IMG/VR virus record: IMGVR_UViG_3300020056_000052
Coordinates: 1-43,491 of that record
Length of the DNA: 43,491 bases
Direction: 5' to 3' (one strand)
DNA from: a virus
The stretch's first letter is position 1; each line of letters begins with the position of its first letter. The notes below the pieces were generated by a model, which did not search any database, was not told the DNA's origin, and saw only the letters and a program-made list of their open reading frames with translations. Position numbers and translations under genes: made by a program. Below, piece after piece: positions 33,287-41,607 of the stretch.

Positions 33287-33627
33287 GCTACATCCTCAAG
33301 TATAGATGCTAGTGCATCTAATGTTGCAAAGTTTGAGTATAGATGTATTTCATCTCCAAGATTCAATACTATTTTTTGTCCTGAAATAATCTTTAGGGTT
33401 CCTTTTACTGGAACTTCTGCATCTTTTACAATATGATATTGGGTACCTGCGCTAACATCATTTAGCAATACAGTAACATTCGCAATGTTTGTACCTACGT
33501 TAGCAATATCTAATTCTAATAAGATTGAATTTACAGGCGTTCCGTTATTGGCAGTATATAATACTGTTGGGTTAGATGGATCAGTTGATATTCCGTTTGT
33601 GCCTGCATTCTTGAAATTATTTGCCAT
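33283..33627 (-). CDS. Small beta-sandwich-like virion protein, 114 aa
   Basis: Strand-rich pattern: PTVLYTANNGTPVNSILLEL, IANVTVLLNDV, PVKGTLKIISGQKIVLNLGD, EIHLYSN, then ASILEDV. The pattern parallels the 125-aa protein at 39424-39801 (LAPEETFTFDTEKIVLGEGD, VVLFSQ), so the two look like paralogues. It opens an operon of six fibre-type genes behind a late box and has AAGGAT before the ATG. Perhaps a baseplate-side adaptor or decoration protein; not demonstrated. Confidence 0.75.
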   Translation of the reverse strand: MANNFKNAGTNGISTDPSNPTVLYTANNGTPVNSILLELDIANVGTNIANVTVLLNDVSAGTQYHIVKDAEVPVKGTLKIISGQKIVLNLGDEIHLYSNFATLDALASILEDVA

Positions 33628-33649
33628 TTATAATCCTTATCTCTACTAT

Positions 33650-33657
33650 TATTTATC
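33650..33657 (-). promoter_or_regulatory. Late promoter box GATAAATA
   Basis: GATAAATA on the minus strand overlaps the stop of the 1280-aa gene (TGATAAATA) and lies 22 nt before the ATG at 33627. Confidence 0.66.
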
Positions 33658-36600
33658 AACCAAGTGCAATCGCCATCACTAGGGCAAATTCTTCTGTCGC
33701 TATAGGTAATTCTCTTAGCGTTCCTGTTTCAGCTATTTGAATGTCTTTTGTTGTAATCATTTCTGTAGCGTCAATATTTGTAGCATCAATATCATTTACT
33801 ATAATATCACCTGGTAATCCACTAAATTCTTCAGCTATATTGGTGGCATCTGGGATAAAGGTAAATGCTTGTGCTGATTTGTCCCAACCAAAAAATCCTA
33901 GCTTTGGATCTGTGCCATCGTGCCATTGATATTCAATACCGCGATCCATTGTATCCGCCACTGTTTGTGGCTCGTCTCCGCCCAATGTAAATATTGGATC
34001 GTCAATAGTAACAGTAGTTGAATTGACTGTTGTAGTTGTGCCTTGTACTGTTAAATCTCCACCAACTACTACACTACCAGACACACTCAAGTCATCATCT
34101 ACAATAGTTTGCCCTGTAGCTGAGTCAAGTATGAGATCCATGCTAAGTGTATCTATTTCATTATTTGCTGTTACCGCTATTTGCAAATCTCCTACTGTAA
34201 GTGATCCTGGAATAGATGACCCAAAGTTAAATTCACCATTTCCATCGCTCAATAAAAACAGTCCTTCAGTAGTCAAAGGATCATTTGTTACAGTATCTAA
34301 ATCTACCATTAGTCTCAACTCAGGATAGATAAAATCATAAGTTGCATCGCCATTTGACACTAACATTAATCCTGGTATGGCTGTCGATGAAGGCGGTAGT
34401 AATGGATTGATTGGGTCTGCGTATGTCCTATCTGCTTTGACAGTAGTTCCAACGGATTGTGTTACAGTAGTATTGACATCATACATATTATCAAGTCTAG
34501 TCATCCAATCTGATGGATTTCTAAAGTTGAATCCACCCATTCCATCAGTAGTTAATACAAGACCCATTACAGTTTGATAGTCATCAATACCATCAGGTGT
34601 AAAGTCAATATCAGTTAGCCCAACAAGTGTTTTTGTAATAAGAGTGTTTGGTTCTACAAAATTATACGCACCTCCGCCTCGGCTTGTTAGAACATAGTCA
34701 GCGTTGGTTGCGTCTGTAAAATCTACATCAGTTGCGTATTCAAGTTCTTGATCTACAAATTTATAATAAGGATCTGTTGCGTTACCAGTGCCTGTAGATA
34801 TCATAATCTTATTAGCAGTAGTCTTTGGATCATTAGTAATTGTATCTACGTCTGGTAAGTTATTGAACTCGTTGAATGTGCTAAAATGATATGTTCCGTC
34901 ACCCTTACTTGTCAATACCAAATTAGGAACAATGTCTGGATTATTTGTTGAAGCGTCTAAGTTACGCAGGTTTTGAATGCGTGGCTCAGCCTCTTTGAAC
35001 ATATAAGTTCCATTTGTTCCAGTGCTTGTTAGCACAAGGTTCTCTGTTGTTTTAGGATTATTAGTTGTGTCATCTATATCAACTAAAAAGTCTAAAGTAG
35101 GAAACTTGAAGCTATATGTTTCATCTCCGTCTGTTACAAATACTAGATTAGGTGTAGTAGTTGGGGCATAAGTTGTGCCTGTTACAGGATGAACTGTAGT
35201 GTCATAATCAAAGTCTTCCCATCGTCTGTTGAACAAGTTGTTAGCAATATCTTTAAAGCTAAAAGTGCCATTACCGTTACTTGCTAGTACCCAATTTATC
35301 TCGCTGCCAGCAGTTGTTCCATTTGTAACATCCTGTAATGTTCTCATCAAAGGTTGTATAAATGAGAAGTTATCACTACCGTCTGTAATCATTATATAGC
35401 CAGCACCAGCGCCTGTAGTTGTTACTGAAGCAAATGAATCAAAGTCTAGTCTTTTGAATCCAAATGTGCCATCGCCACGTGATGTCATAACTAAATCATC
35501 TACGTTACGTGGATCATTAGTTAGTGTATCAACATCTTCTGTAGTTTTTAGAAGTGGCTGTTTAAAGCTATAAGTTCCGTCTCCGTCGCTTGCCAAACTC
35601 CAATTATTTTGTGTGCTGTTAGCATAATCAATATTCAATAAATGATTGAAGTTTATATTTTCAAATGTATAATTACCCGCTGTATCACTCATTAATACAG
35701 TGTTTGGTGTTACAGCATTGCCTACATTTACATCGTCTAGTCTAGCTACAGATGGCATTTCAAATTGGAAGTTACCTGCGCCTGTGACAGTTAATACTGC
35801 TCCTATAGCATTATCATTGACTGGGTTCCAGCCTACAATATAATCTGTAAGTATGTTAGGAAGTTGGAATTCATATTGATCTGAACCCATTCCTAAACTT
35901 GTAAGAACTAGTCCTTGTGTAGTAATAGGATCTAGTGCAGTTGGTGTTTGTACAACATCTAATAGTCCTCTTACAGTCTCAATAGGCTCTACAAATTCGC
36001 ATATACCTGCTGCGGTTGTTTTTAGAATTAGATTTGGTGTTCTGAATGTTGTAGCATCTACATTTACATCTTCTAATACTTCCAAGCGTCTTTGTACTGC
36101 TTTCCATTCGTAGTTTGTTCCTGTGCTAGTTAGCACTAAATCAGGACCAATACTTGTGGACCAATCAATGTTTGTGATAGTTCCTGTAGGTGAAAAATCT
36201 ACAGTTGCTCGTTGCCAATCATACTCGCTACCGCCTTTGGAAGTTAGCACTAACCCTGGCATTGACTGTGGAGTGTTAGTAGCAAAATCTATGCTAGTAA
36301 CTTGATTGAAGTCTGCATATTCCCAACGGAATGATTGAACTCCTGTTGTAGAATCAATGTGTGATGTTAGATGAACTCCGTCTGTTGCGTATGGATTTGT
36401 AGTAGCCCAGTCAATTAAGTTGATGCCAGTAGGGGCAAAATCAACAGTAGGAACTCTCCAATTATAAGTTTCATCACCGTTAGATGTCATTACTAATCCG
36501 TCAATATTGTGCGGATCATTTGTAACAAAATCTATATTATATAAGTCGTTAAAGTCAGCAAAGGACCATCGAAATGAGTGTGCGCCAGTATTAGGATCAA

Positions 36601-37498
36601 TATAAGATGATAAATGTAATCCTGAGAATGTATAAGGATCATTAGTAATCCAATCAAGTCCTGTTATGTCTTTCAAATCACTTGAGGGTGTTTGCCAAGT
36701 AAATTCATTTGGGTTAGGCCCTGATGTTAAAACTTTTCCTGCTGTTGTAAGAGGATCGTTTGTGTACCAATCAATCCCTGTTAAGTTAGTAAATTCTGAA
36801 GTAGGAACTTGGAATTGATATAACCCGCTGCCAATAGTTGTAAGCACAAGTCCAGGTGTAACTGTTGGATCTGGTGAGGCTCCCCATACAATGCTAGTAA
36901 GGTTATTGAAGTCTGCTGTTGGTATTTGGAAATTGAATCCGCCTACTCCATCTGTAGTTAGAACAAGTCCTGGAGTGTCTGTTGGATCATTTTCTTTTAG
37001 TATATCCTGTGCTTCAAGGCTTACATCAAATAATTTTTTTAGTTCTGGTTGTTGCCATTCCCATATACCTGTTCCAACATCTGTTAGAACAAATCCGTTG
37101 TTACCTGCTGTTGTATGATCTATATCTTTTAGATGAGAAAATAATGTATCTCTAAAACTATAAGTTCCGTCACCATCACTAATCAATACAGTGTCTGTGA
37201 TAGCAGCATTAGAAAAATCAATATCAACTAATTCATCTAATTGCATATTGAGCGAAGAGGTAGGAACAAATCTAAATGTTTCGTCACCTTGAGATTGTAA
37301 CAATAATAAAGGAGTTACTTTTGCGTCATCTCTATTAGGAATGTCATATAAATGCTCAATAGCATTTATAGGTTCCATTGTAGAGAATGAATTTATAACC
37401 TCGCCTGTTTCAGATAATGTTACGGAAGACTGATCTCCATAAGCGAATTTTAAGTGATTGTCATTATCTAAAGATACCGACCATTTATTTTTTGCCAT
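33656..37498 (-). CDS. Giant repeat fibre protein, 1280 aa, about 27 repeats
   Basis: From about residue 45 to 1110, I count 27 copies of a degenerate unit of 30-55 residues with core GLVLTSxGxGxYxFxxP (GLVLTTDGVGGFNFQIP, NLVLTSKGDGTYHF, NWSLASDGDGTYSFKQP). They are joined by linkers such as LxDIDxxTNDPxTT. The C-terminal 170 residues carry LTVGDLQIAVTANNEIDT and the TTTVNSTTVTIDDPIFTLGG module with RGIEYQWHDGTDPKLGFFGW, shared with three other genes. It ends IATEEFALVMAIALG. Length and periodicity suggest an extended rod-like fibre, perhaps the longest on this virion. The start follows GAGGAA. Confidence 0.87.
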   Translation of the reverse strand: MAKNKWSVSLDNDNHLKFAYGDQSSVTLSETGEVINSFSTMEPINAIEHLYDIPNRDDAKVTPLLLLQSQGDETFRFVPTSSLNMQLDELVDIDFSNAAITDTVLISDGDGTYSFRDTLFSHLKDIDHTTAGNNGFVLTDVGTGIWEWQQPELKKLFDVSLEAQDILKENDPTDTPGLVLTTDGVGGFNFQIPTADFNNLTSIVWGASPDPTVTPGLVLTTIGSGLYQFQVPTSEFTNLTGIDWYTNDPLTTAGKVLTSGPNPNEFTWQTPSSDLKDITGLDWITNDPYTFSGLHLSSYIDPNTGAHSFRWSFADFNDLYNIDFVTNDPHNIDGLVMTSNGDETYNWRVPTVDFAPTGINLIDWATTNPYATDGVHLTSHIDSTTGVQSFRWEYADFNQVTSIDFATNTPQSMPGLVLTSKGGSEYDWQRATVDFSPTGTITNIDWSTSIGPDLVLTSTGTNYEWKAVQRRLEVLEDVNVDATTFRTPNLILKTTAAGICEFVEPIETVRGLLDVVQTPTALDPITTQGLVLTSLGMGSDQYEFQLPNILTDYIVGWNPVNDNAIGAVLTVTGAGNFQFEMPSVARLDDVNVGNAVTPNTVLMSDTAGNYTFENINFNHLLNIDYANSTQNNWSLASDGDGTYSFKQPLLKTTEDVDTLTNDPRNVDDLVMTSRGDGTFGFKRLDFDSFASVTTTGAGAGYIMITDGSDNFSFIQPLMRTLQDVTNGTTAGSEINWVLASNGNGTFSFKDIANNLFNRRWEDFDYDTTVHPVTGTTYAPTTTPNLVFVTDGDETYSFKFPTLDFLVDIDDTTNNPKTTENLVLTSTGTNGTYMFKEAEPRIQNLRNLDASTNNPDIVPNLVLTSKGDGTYHFSTFNEFNNLPDVDTITNDPKTTANKIMISTGTGNATDPYYKFVDQELEYATDVDFTDATNADYVLTSRGGGAYNFVEPNTLITKTLVGLTDIDFTPDGIDDYQTVMGLVLTTDGMGGFNFRNPSDWMTRLDNMYDVNTTVTQSVGTTVKADRTYADPINPLLPPSSTAIPGLMLVSNGDATYDFIYPELRLMVDLDTVTNDPLTTEGLFLLSDGNGEFNFGSSIPGSLTVGDLQIAVTANNEIDTLSMDLILDSATGQTIVDDDLSVSGSVVVGGDLTVQGTTTTVNSTTVTIDDPIFTLGGDEPQTVADTMDRGIEYQWHDGTDPKLGFFGWDKSAQAFTFIPDATNIAEEFSGLPGDIIVNDIDATNIDATEMITTKDIQIAETGTLRELPIATEEFALVMAIALG

Positions 37499-37510
37499 TC
37501 ATCATTCCTC

Positions 37511-39424
37511 TTATATAATTCCAGTAACTGTTTTCTGATTTAGATATATCAGTGTAATTCTCAAGTTATTGACATCAAAGTCAAAGTCTATCTTTATTGT
37601 TCCATCAGGATTTCTTATTTTGGTAACTGCGGCTGTATTAAGTGGTTCAGCAAATTGTATAAAGGTACCTGTTCTTCTTACAAGTCCGTTACCTCTACCT
37701 TTGCCAGTAATTTCGTGAATGTAAAATGCTCCACTACCGTTGCCTCCTAATATATCATCTTCTTCATATGCGCCTACAATAGCAAACTCGCCATCAGCAG
37801 CCAATGAGGATCCATATCTATCATTATCTCCGCTACCTATTACATTTGGATTTAGAATATCATTAATTCGTTCACCATCTGCTGTGTCAAATACATAAAC
37901 TCGTCCAGTATCAGTTATGCCAGCAATATCTTCTTGATGAGCTGATGCCATAAAGAAATAATCTGAAACTGCAACCTTATAACCAAAAAAGTCGTTTGCG
38001 TCTGGCACATAAGCATTTGGATTTACTATCTCGTATATTGGAACATTAGGCCTATGTCCTTTGATATCATAAATATAAATCCTACCTGATCCAGCTCCAG
38101 TAGGTGTCTCATAATTTGGAGCACCAATAATGGCAAATTCATTTGACATATCCATTGACAAACCAAACATATCTGTGTTATTATTATTTGGGTTGTTAAT
38201 TGTAAATAAGTGATCGCCAGTAGCAACTTCAAATACATATACTGCATCTTGTGTATGTGTTCCTACCATAACATATACATCATTTATAGATACCACATCA
38301 CCAAAGTCTTGTCCTGTTGCTACTGGATTTTCTAATATCCAACGCGGTTTTGACAAGTCTGCCAAATCATATATGTATGCTTTGCCAGTAGGGTCTGCTT
38401 TAGGAGCGCCTACTACTAAATGAGTTTCTGATAGAGCTACACTATACCCAAACCAATCCTCAGCATCTCCAATGGATATATCTGGATTAGTAAGAGTGTT
38501 AGTCGGGGCTCCTGTCATTGCTGTGAGGCTATAAACATATGCTCTACCTGATTTGTTCCCCGTAGCTACTGCATCATCATCTCTCCAAGATCCAATAGCA
38601 ACCCAATTACTGTTTATTGCTACGCTAGCTCCAAAGTGATCGTCTTGTGCATCACCCACTGCTCTTGGATTGACTATTTTTTGTATTTGTGTTCCTGTTG
38701 AGTCATATAGATATGCAGATCCAGCACTTGCTTCACCCGATGCTGATGCTTCTTTAGGGGCGCCTATAATGCTAATACCGTTAGCAACATCTGCCGAGTA
38801 CCCAAAGTTATAGCCTACCATGCCTGGTGTTGGGTTAGGTACTTGTGCTGTTGTCGTAACAGTAGTTGTATAGTTAGCTACAAATATTGTCTCTTCATCT
38901 GAGTTTCCAGATCCTAATACTGTAAAGTCTGTATTACCAGTTTGAATAATCTGATATTCAACACCTTTTACAATTCTATTAGCAGAGACTTCTTCGCCTA
39001 TTCCTACTTCTGTTGGATTGCTAATAAAAGTATAATCTTGATTTGGTGTAAAGAATCTTTGATCGACAAACACCAATGTATTGTTTGGATCTAGTTCGTT
39101 ATCGCCATCATCAAGTATATCAGTTAGTGGTCCAAACATTACATCTTGTTTATCAAATCCACTATAGAATACTTCGTTGGTGATAAAAGTTGGTTGATCA
39201 TATCCGTTTAGCCTCCATACACCATCTTGGAAGAACTCAAAGTTCATTAAGTCTGTATTATAACGAACGTATCCTTCAACACCTATTGGACGCTCTGCTG
39301 TAGTGCCTCTTGGTACAAGCATTACAGTTCCATCAAATGAGGTGATTTGGGTTAATGGATCATACTTCAATCCTTTACCTGTAATAACACGAGCATTTGT
39401 TGTTTGATTTTTGATTAGTCTCAT
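37511..39424 (-). CDS. Fibre protein with FG-GAP-like seven-bladed propeller, copy 2
   Basis: This 637-aa protein has an N-terminal fibre domain (KNQTTNARVITGKGLKYDPL, then GYVRYNTDLMNFEFFQDGVW). Seven FG-GAP-like repeats follow at about residues 205-570: NFGYSADVANGISIIGAPKE, HFGASVAINSNWVAIGSW, WFGYSVALSETHLVVGAPKA, and four more, each with a GRxYVYD-type strand. The C-terminal 60 residues form a final strand set (IKIDFDFDVNNLRITLIYLN). Acidic loops (WRDDD, YEEDD) could bind Ca2+ as in integrin alpha. It is only distantly similar to the propeller at 21027-23201, so it is probably not a recent duplicate. The ATG overlaps the 125-aa stop (TAATG). Confidence 0.85.
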   Translation of the reverse strand: MRLIKNQTTNARVITGKGLKYDPLTQITSFDGTVMLVPRGTTAERPIGVEGYVRYNTDLMNFEFFQDGVWRLNGYDQPTFITNEVFYSGFDKQDVMFGPLTDILDDGDNELDPNNTLVFVDQRFFTPNQDYTFISNPTEVGIGEEVSANRIVKGVEYQIIQTGNTDFTVLGSGNSDEETIFVANYTTTVTTTAQVPNPTPGMVGYNFGYSADVANGISIIGAPKEASASGEASAGSAYLYDSTGTQIQKIVNPRAVGDAQDDHFGASVAINSNWVAIGSWRDDDAVATGNKSGRAYVYSLTAMTGAPTNTLTNPDISIGDAEDWFGYSVALSETHLVVGAPKADPTGKAYIYDLADLSKPRWILENPVATGQDFGDVVSINDVYVMVGTHTQDAVYVFEVATGDHLFTINNPNNNNTDMFGLSMDMSNEFAIIGAPNYETPTGAGSGRIYIYDIKGHRPNVPIYEIVNPNAYVPDANDFFGYKVAVSDYFFMASAHQEDIAGITDTGRVYVFDTADGERINDILNPNVIGSGDNDRYGSSLAADGEFAIVGAYEEDDILGGNGSGAFYIHEITGKGRGNGLVRRTGTFIQFAEPLNTAAVTKIRNPDGTIKIDFDFDVNNLRITLIYLNQKTVTGII

Positions 39425-39801
39425 TATACTTCCAAATAGCTTATCATCACACCTAAATCTGTTAACATCTGGTTACCAGGAACTAAACTAGGGTCGTCTA
39501 GTACGCCGGGTTGAGAAAATAAAACAACTTTATCACCTTCACCTAATACAATCTTTTCCGTATCAAATGTAAAAGTTTCTTCAGGAGCTAAAGTAAGATT
39601 ATTGATAACTTTGGTAGCATTTGGATCATTTTGCCCAGCACTAACTGGATCGCCTGCTCCAACAATATGCAAATCAAAACTTGAACTTTCAGTTGAGTTA
39701 TTATTACATACCGTAATAGTTGTAACTGCCAGAGTTTGTCCTGGTTGTGCAACTAATAATTCCAAATTCTCATTTCTTAATCTAACACTCTTAACCGCCA
39801 T
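39424..39801 (-). CDS. Small beta-sandwich-like virion protein, 125 aa
   Basis: Strand-rich: VRLRNENLELLVAQPGQTLA, FDLHIVGAG, FTFDTEKIVLGEGDKVVLFS, then NQMLTDLGVMISYLEV. The pattern of two final blocks (KIVLGEGDKVVLFS and a last amphipathic helix or strand) parallels the 114-aa protein at 33283-33627. The Shine-Dalgarno AAGGAT precedes the ATG. It is coupled to the propeller fibre by a TAATG overlap. Probably a minor structural or adaptor protein; identity unknown. Confidence 0.75.
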   Translation of the reverse strand: MAVKSVRLRNENLELLVAQPGQTLAVTTITVCNNNSTESSSFDLHIVGAGDPVSAGQNDPNATKVINNLTLAPEETFTFDTEKIVLGEGDKVVLFSQPGVLDDPSLVPGNQMLTDLGVMISYLEV

Positions 39802-39810
39802 ATTTTATCC

Positions 39811-40839
39811 TTAAAAAAGCATACTAAAAATCAGTGAACGATTCCTGCTTATAATCTCATCTCTTGTTTCATGTCTGTTCACGTAGTATATTCCTGTGTC
39901 ACCTGGTCCTTCCTCTGAGGTATATAATCTTACACCTTCTGTGGGTCTTGTTGGTGTATTACCAGGTACTATTTCTTGTATTTCTATAACGTGATCCACT
40001 ACAACTACACCACCGTTTATGGCAGTTAGTTCTAAATTGCCTCCTGCCATAGCAGGGTGAATATTATTTTCAGTAAATTGCAATCCTCTTGTAGTAATGT
40101 GATCGTTGTCAAATGTCATTTTAAGATCACCATCTACAGTAACTTCAACTCTGCTTGGATCGCCATCAAAGTCAAAATCATACGCAATGACTGAAGTATC
40201 GTAAGTAGAAATAATACTACCTGTGCCAATATTAGCAAAGGCATAATACATATAATCTACTAGAGCACGAACATTAGGAATATTATCATCATCAAGAATG
40301 GCGTCATTGCCATTATCAACAATATCAGCACCCACGTAATTGAAACACTTTCGTTCATAATCAATGCTATTAGTAACACTGATAACTTCGTTACCAACAT
40401 CGATAAAAAGTGTTCCAGGCGATTTAATACCATTGATATAAATTGGTAGCGTACCATAACCAAGATCCTCAAATCTAAAAGTTCCTTGTCCTTTATCGCC
40501 TCCCATTTCCCAAGCAATAGCTTCATCCCAAACCATTCTTACTCGAGATCCGTTGAACCCTCTATCAATCTCAATACCTGATTGTCCTTCAAGAACTGTG
40601 CTAATTCCTGATCCATCTTTGTATTTGTTTAGCACAATGATATTATCATTAATATCTAAATCTGTTGAGTTGATTGTAGTAGTTTTACCTTTTACTTCTA
40701 ACTGTCCATTGATAATAACTTTACCAATAAGCTCGTTATCCGTATTGACTTGTCCTCTAGATGTATCTAGAATAATATGTTCACCAGGTTCAACCTTAAC
40801 AATGTAATTACCGTTTTCTACATTTAATACTTTTGACAT
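39811..40839 (-). CDS. Fibre-like protein with TTTINS module, 342 aa
   Basis: The N-terminus reads NVENGNYIVKVEPGEHIILD, then LEVKGKTTTINSTDLDINDN with IIVLNKYKDG at residues 48-75. That is the TTTVNS-type block found in marine phage fibres, followed by GIEIDRGFNGSRVRMVWDEA. The rest is strand-rich and ends RDEIISRNRSLIFSMLF. It opens the operon that holds the 125-aa, propeller and 1280-aa proteins, behind a late box and a small hairpin in the leader. Its position as first gene suggests a proximal, baseplate-side fibre part; this is inference. Confidence 0.83.
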   Translation of the reverse strand: MSKVLNVENGNYIVKVEPGEHIILDTSRGQVNTDNELIGKVIINGQLEVKGKTTTINSTDLDINDNIIVLNKYKDGSGISTVLEGQSGIEIDRGFNGSRVRMVWDEAIAWEMGGDKGQGTFRFEDLGYGTLPIYINGIKSPGTLFIDVGNEVISVTNSIDYERKCFNYVGADIVDNGNDAILDDDNIPNVRALVDYMYYAFANIGTGSIISTYDTSVIAYDFDFDGDPSRVEVTVDGDLKMTFDNDHITTRGLQFTENNIHPAMAGGNLELTAINGGVVVVDHVIEIQEIVPGNTPTRPTEGVRLYTSEEGPGDTGIYYVNRHETRDEIISRNRSLIFSMLF

Positions 40840-40853
40840 ATTTGGTCCTATAA

Positions 40854-40872
40854 TAGGGAGACTTCCTCCCTA
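40854..40872 (-). other. 7-bp hairpin in the leader of the fibre operon
   Basis: TAGGGAG, loop ACTTC, CTCCCTA form a 7-bp stem between the late box at 40879-40886 and the ATG at 40839. Its right arm on the transcript also contains the purine-rich GGGAGG, so folding could affect nearby translation signals or the 5' end of the mRNA. Confidence 0.5.
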
Positions 40873-40878
40873 ATATAA

Positions 40879-40886
40879 TATTTATT
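40879..40886 (-). promoter_or_regulatory. Late promoter box AATAAATA
   Basis: AATAAATA on the minus strand, 40 nt before the ATG at 40839, overlapping the stop of the 166-aa gene. Probably drives the four-gene operon ending at 33656. Confidence 0.63.
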
Positions 40887-41385
40887 AGAGCTTATCTTCT
40901 TCTACTTGTGCTTCCATTTTTACAGGCTCAGACTCTTCAGATGATCTTGTAACCTTTTCTTTGATTTGCTCAAACATTGTTTTCTCTTCTTTTTTAGCTG
41001 CTGGTGCTGGCTTTGGTTCAGCTTTTGCGTTTGGTGCTGTAAATCCTGGATTAGTATCAAAGCTCCAAGGTTGTCGAGTTCCGTGGAGTTTTGGGTCAGA
41101 GGAAACAATAGTCATTACTTTATTTTTGAGTGTGCCAACTTGTACTAGTGATCCGTCTTTTAGTTTGACATTAATAATCATCTGTCCTTCTGTTAGTGAG
41201 CTCATTTGTCGAACTTCATTTTGGACTAGATGGCATACTGCTCGATTTCCGTTAGCGTCTTGACATCTAAATTTACGATTCCCAATCTTTCGAATGATCC
41301 ATCCTTGAACGCTCTCTTGTCCATTGTGGAATTGACATTTGATTGGGTTGTCTGCTAGCTTTGATACGCCTAGTGGGCCTGACAT
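40885..41385 (-). CDS. Unknown protein with beta-rich core and charged tail, 166 aa
   Basis: Residues 1-105 form a compact strand-rich domain: NPIKCQFHNGQESVQGWIIR, KFRCQDANGNRAVCHLVQNE, MIINVKLKDGSLVQVGTLKN and KVMTIVSSDP. Three Cys (about 17, 40 and 51) are present without a clear zinc pattern. Residues 115-166 are Pro/Ala/Lys/Glu-rich and look disordered. I do not recognise the family. It has its own late box (41446-41452) and a strong ribosome binding site (AGGAG), so it is well expressed late in infection, close to the capsid gene. A head-associated structural role is possible; a regulator cannot be excluded. Confidence 0.78.
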   Translation of the reverse strand: MSGPLGVSKLADNPIKCQFHNGQESVQGWIIRKIGNRKFRCQDANGNRAVCHLVQNEVRQMSSLTEGQMIINVKLKDGSLVQVGTLKNKVMTIVSSDPKLHGTRQPWSFDTNPGFTAPNAKAEPKPAPAAKKEEKTMFEQIKEKVTRSSEESEPVKMEAQVEEDKL

Positions 41386-41405
41386 TTTTTTCTCCTAATA
41401 TAGAT

Positions 41406-41436
41406 ATTATGACTCATCACCATAATGAGTCATAAT
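41406..41436 (-). other. Perfect 12-bp inverted repeat in the leader of the 166-aa gene
   Basis: ATTATGACTCAT, loop CACCATA, ATGAGTCATAAT is a perfect 12-bp stem with a 7-nt loop. On the minus strand it lies about 10 nt downstream of the CTAAATA late box and about 20 nt upstream of the ATG at 41385. There is no U-tract after it, so a 5' stabilising structure or protein-binding site seems more likely than a terminator. Confidence 0.7.
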
Positions 41437-41445
41437 GTGTTACTG

Positions 41446-41452
41446 TATTTAG
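41446..41452 (-). promoter_or_regulatory. Late promoter box CTAAATA
   Basis: GCTAAATACAGT on the minus strand, the same 12-mer as upstream of gp18, 61 nt before the ATG at 41385. Confidence 0.62.
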
Positions 41453-41469
41453 CCGTATATTAGAAATGA

Positions 41470-41607
41470 TTATTTTGTTTTTTTGTGAGGTTGAGGTTTG
41501 AGTTGTTGTTTTGCCCAGTTAGGCAAGTCTTTGTAGCGGTACTGAGTCATACCAATTGTGTCATTTTCGTCTAGGTTCCATTCGGGTAGAGGATCAGGTT
41601 GTTCCAT
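41470..41607 (-). CDS. Small ORF of 45 aa overlapping the iscU end
   Basis: An ATG at 41607 lies inside the last codons of iscU in another frame (14-nt overlap) and is open for 45 codons to a TAA at 41470. The product reads MEQPDPLPEWNLDENDTIGM, then TQYRYKDLPNW and a basic end KPHKKTK-like (actual end PHKKTK). It has an acidic Trp-containing N-terminal half and a basic tail, without Cys. The overlap style matches other coupled genes here and it fills an otherwise empty gap. It has no resemblance to IscA, IscX or ferredoxin that I can see. Real but unidentified, with moderate confidence. Confidence 0.55.
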   Translation of the reverse strand: MEQPDPLPEWNLDENDTIGMTQYRYKDLPNWAKQQLKPQPHKKTK

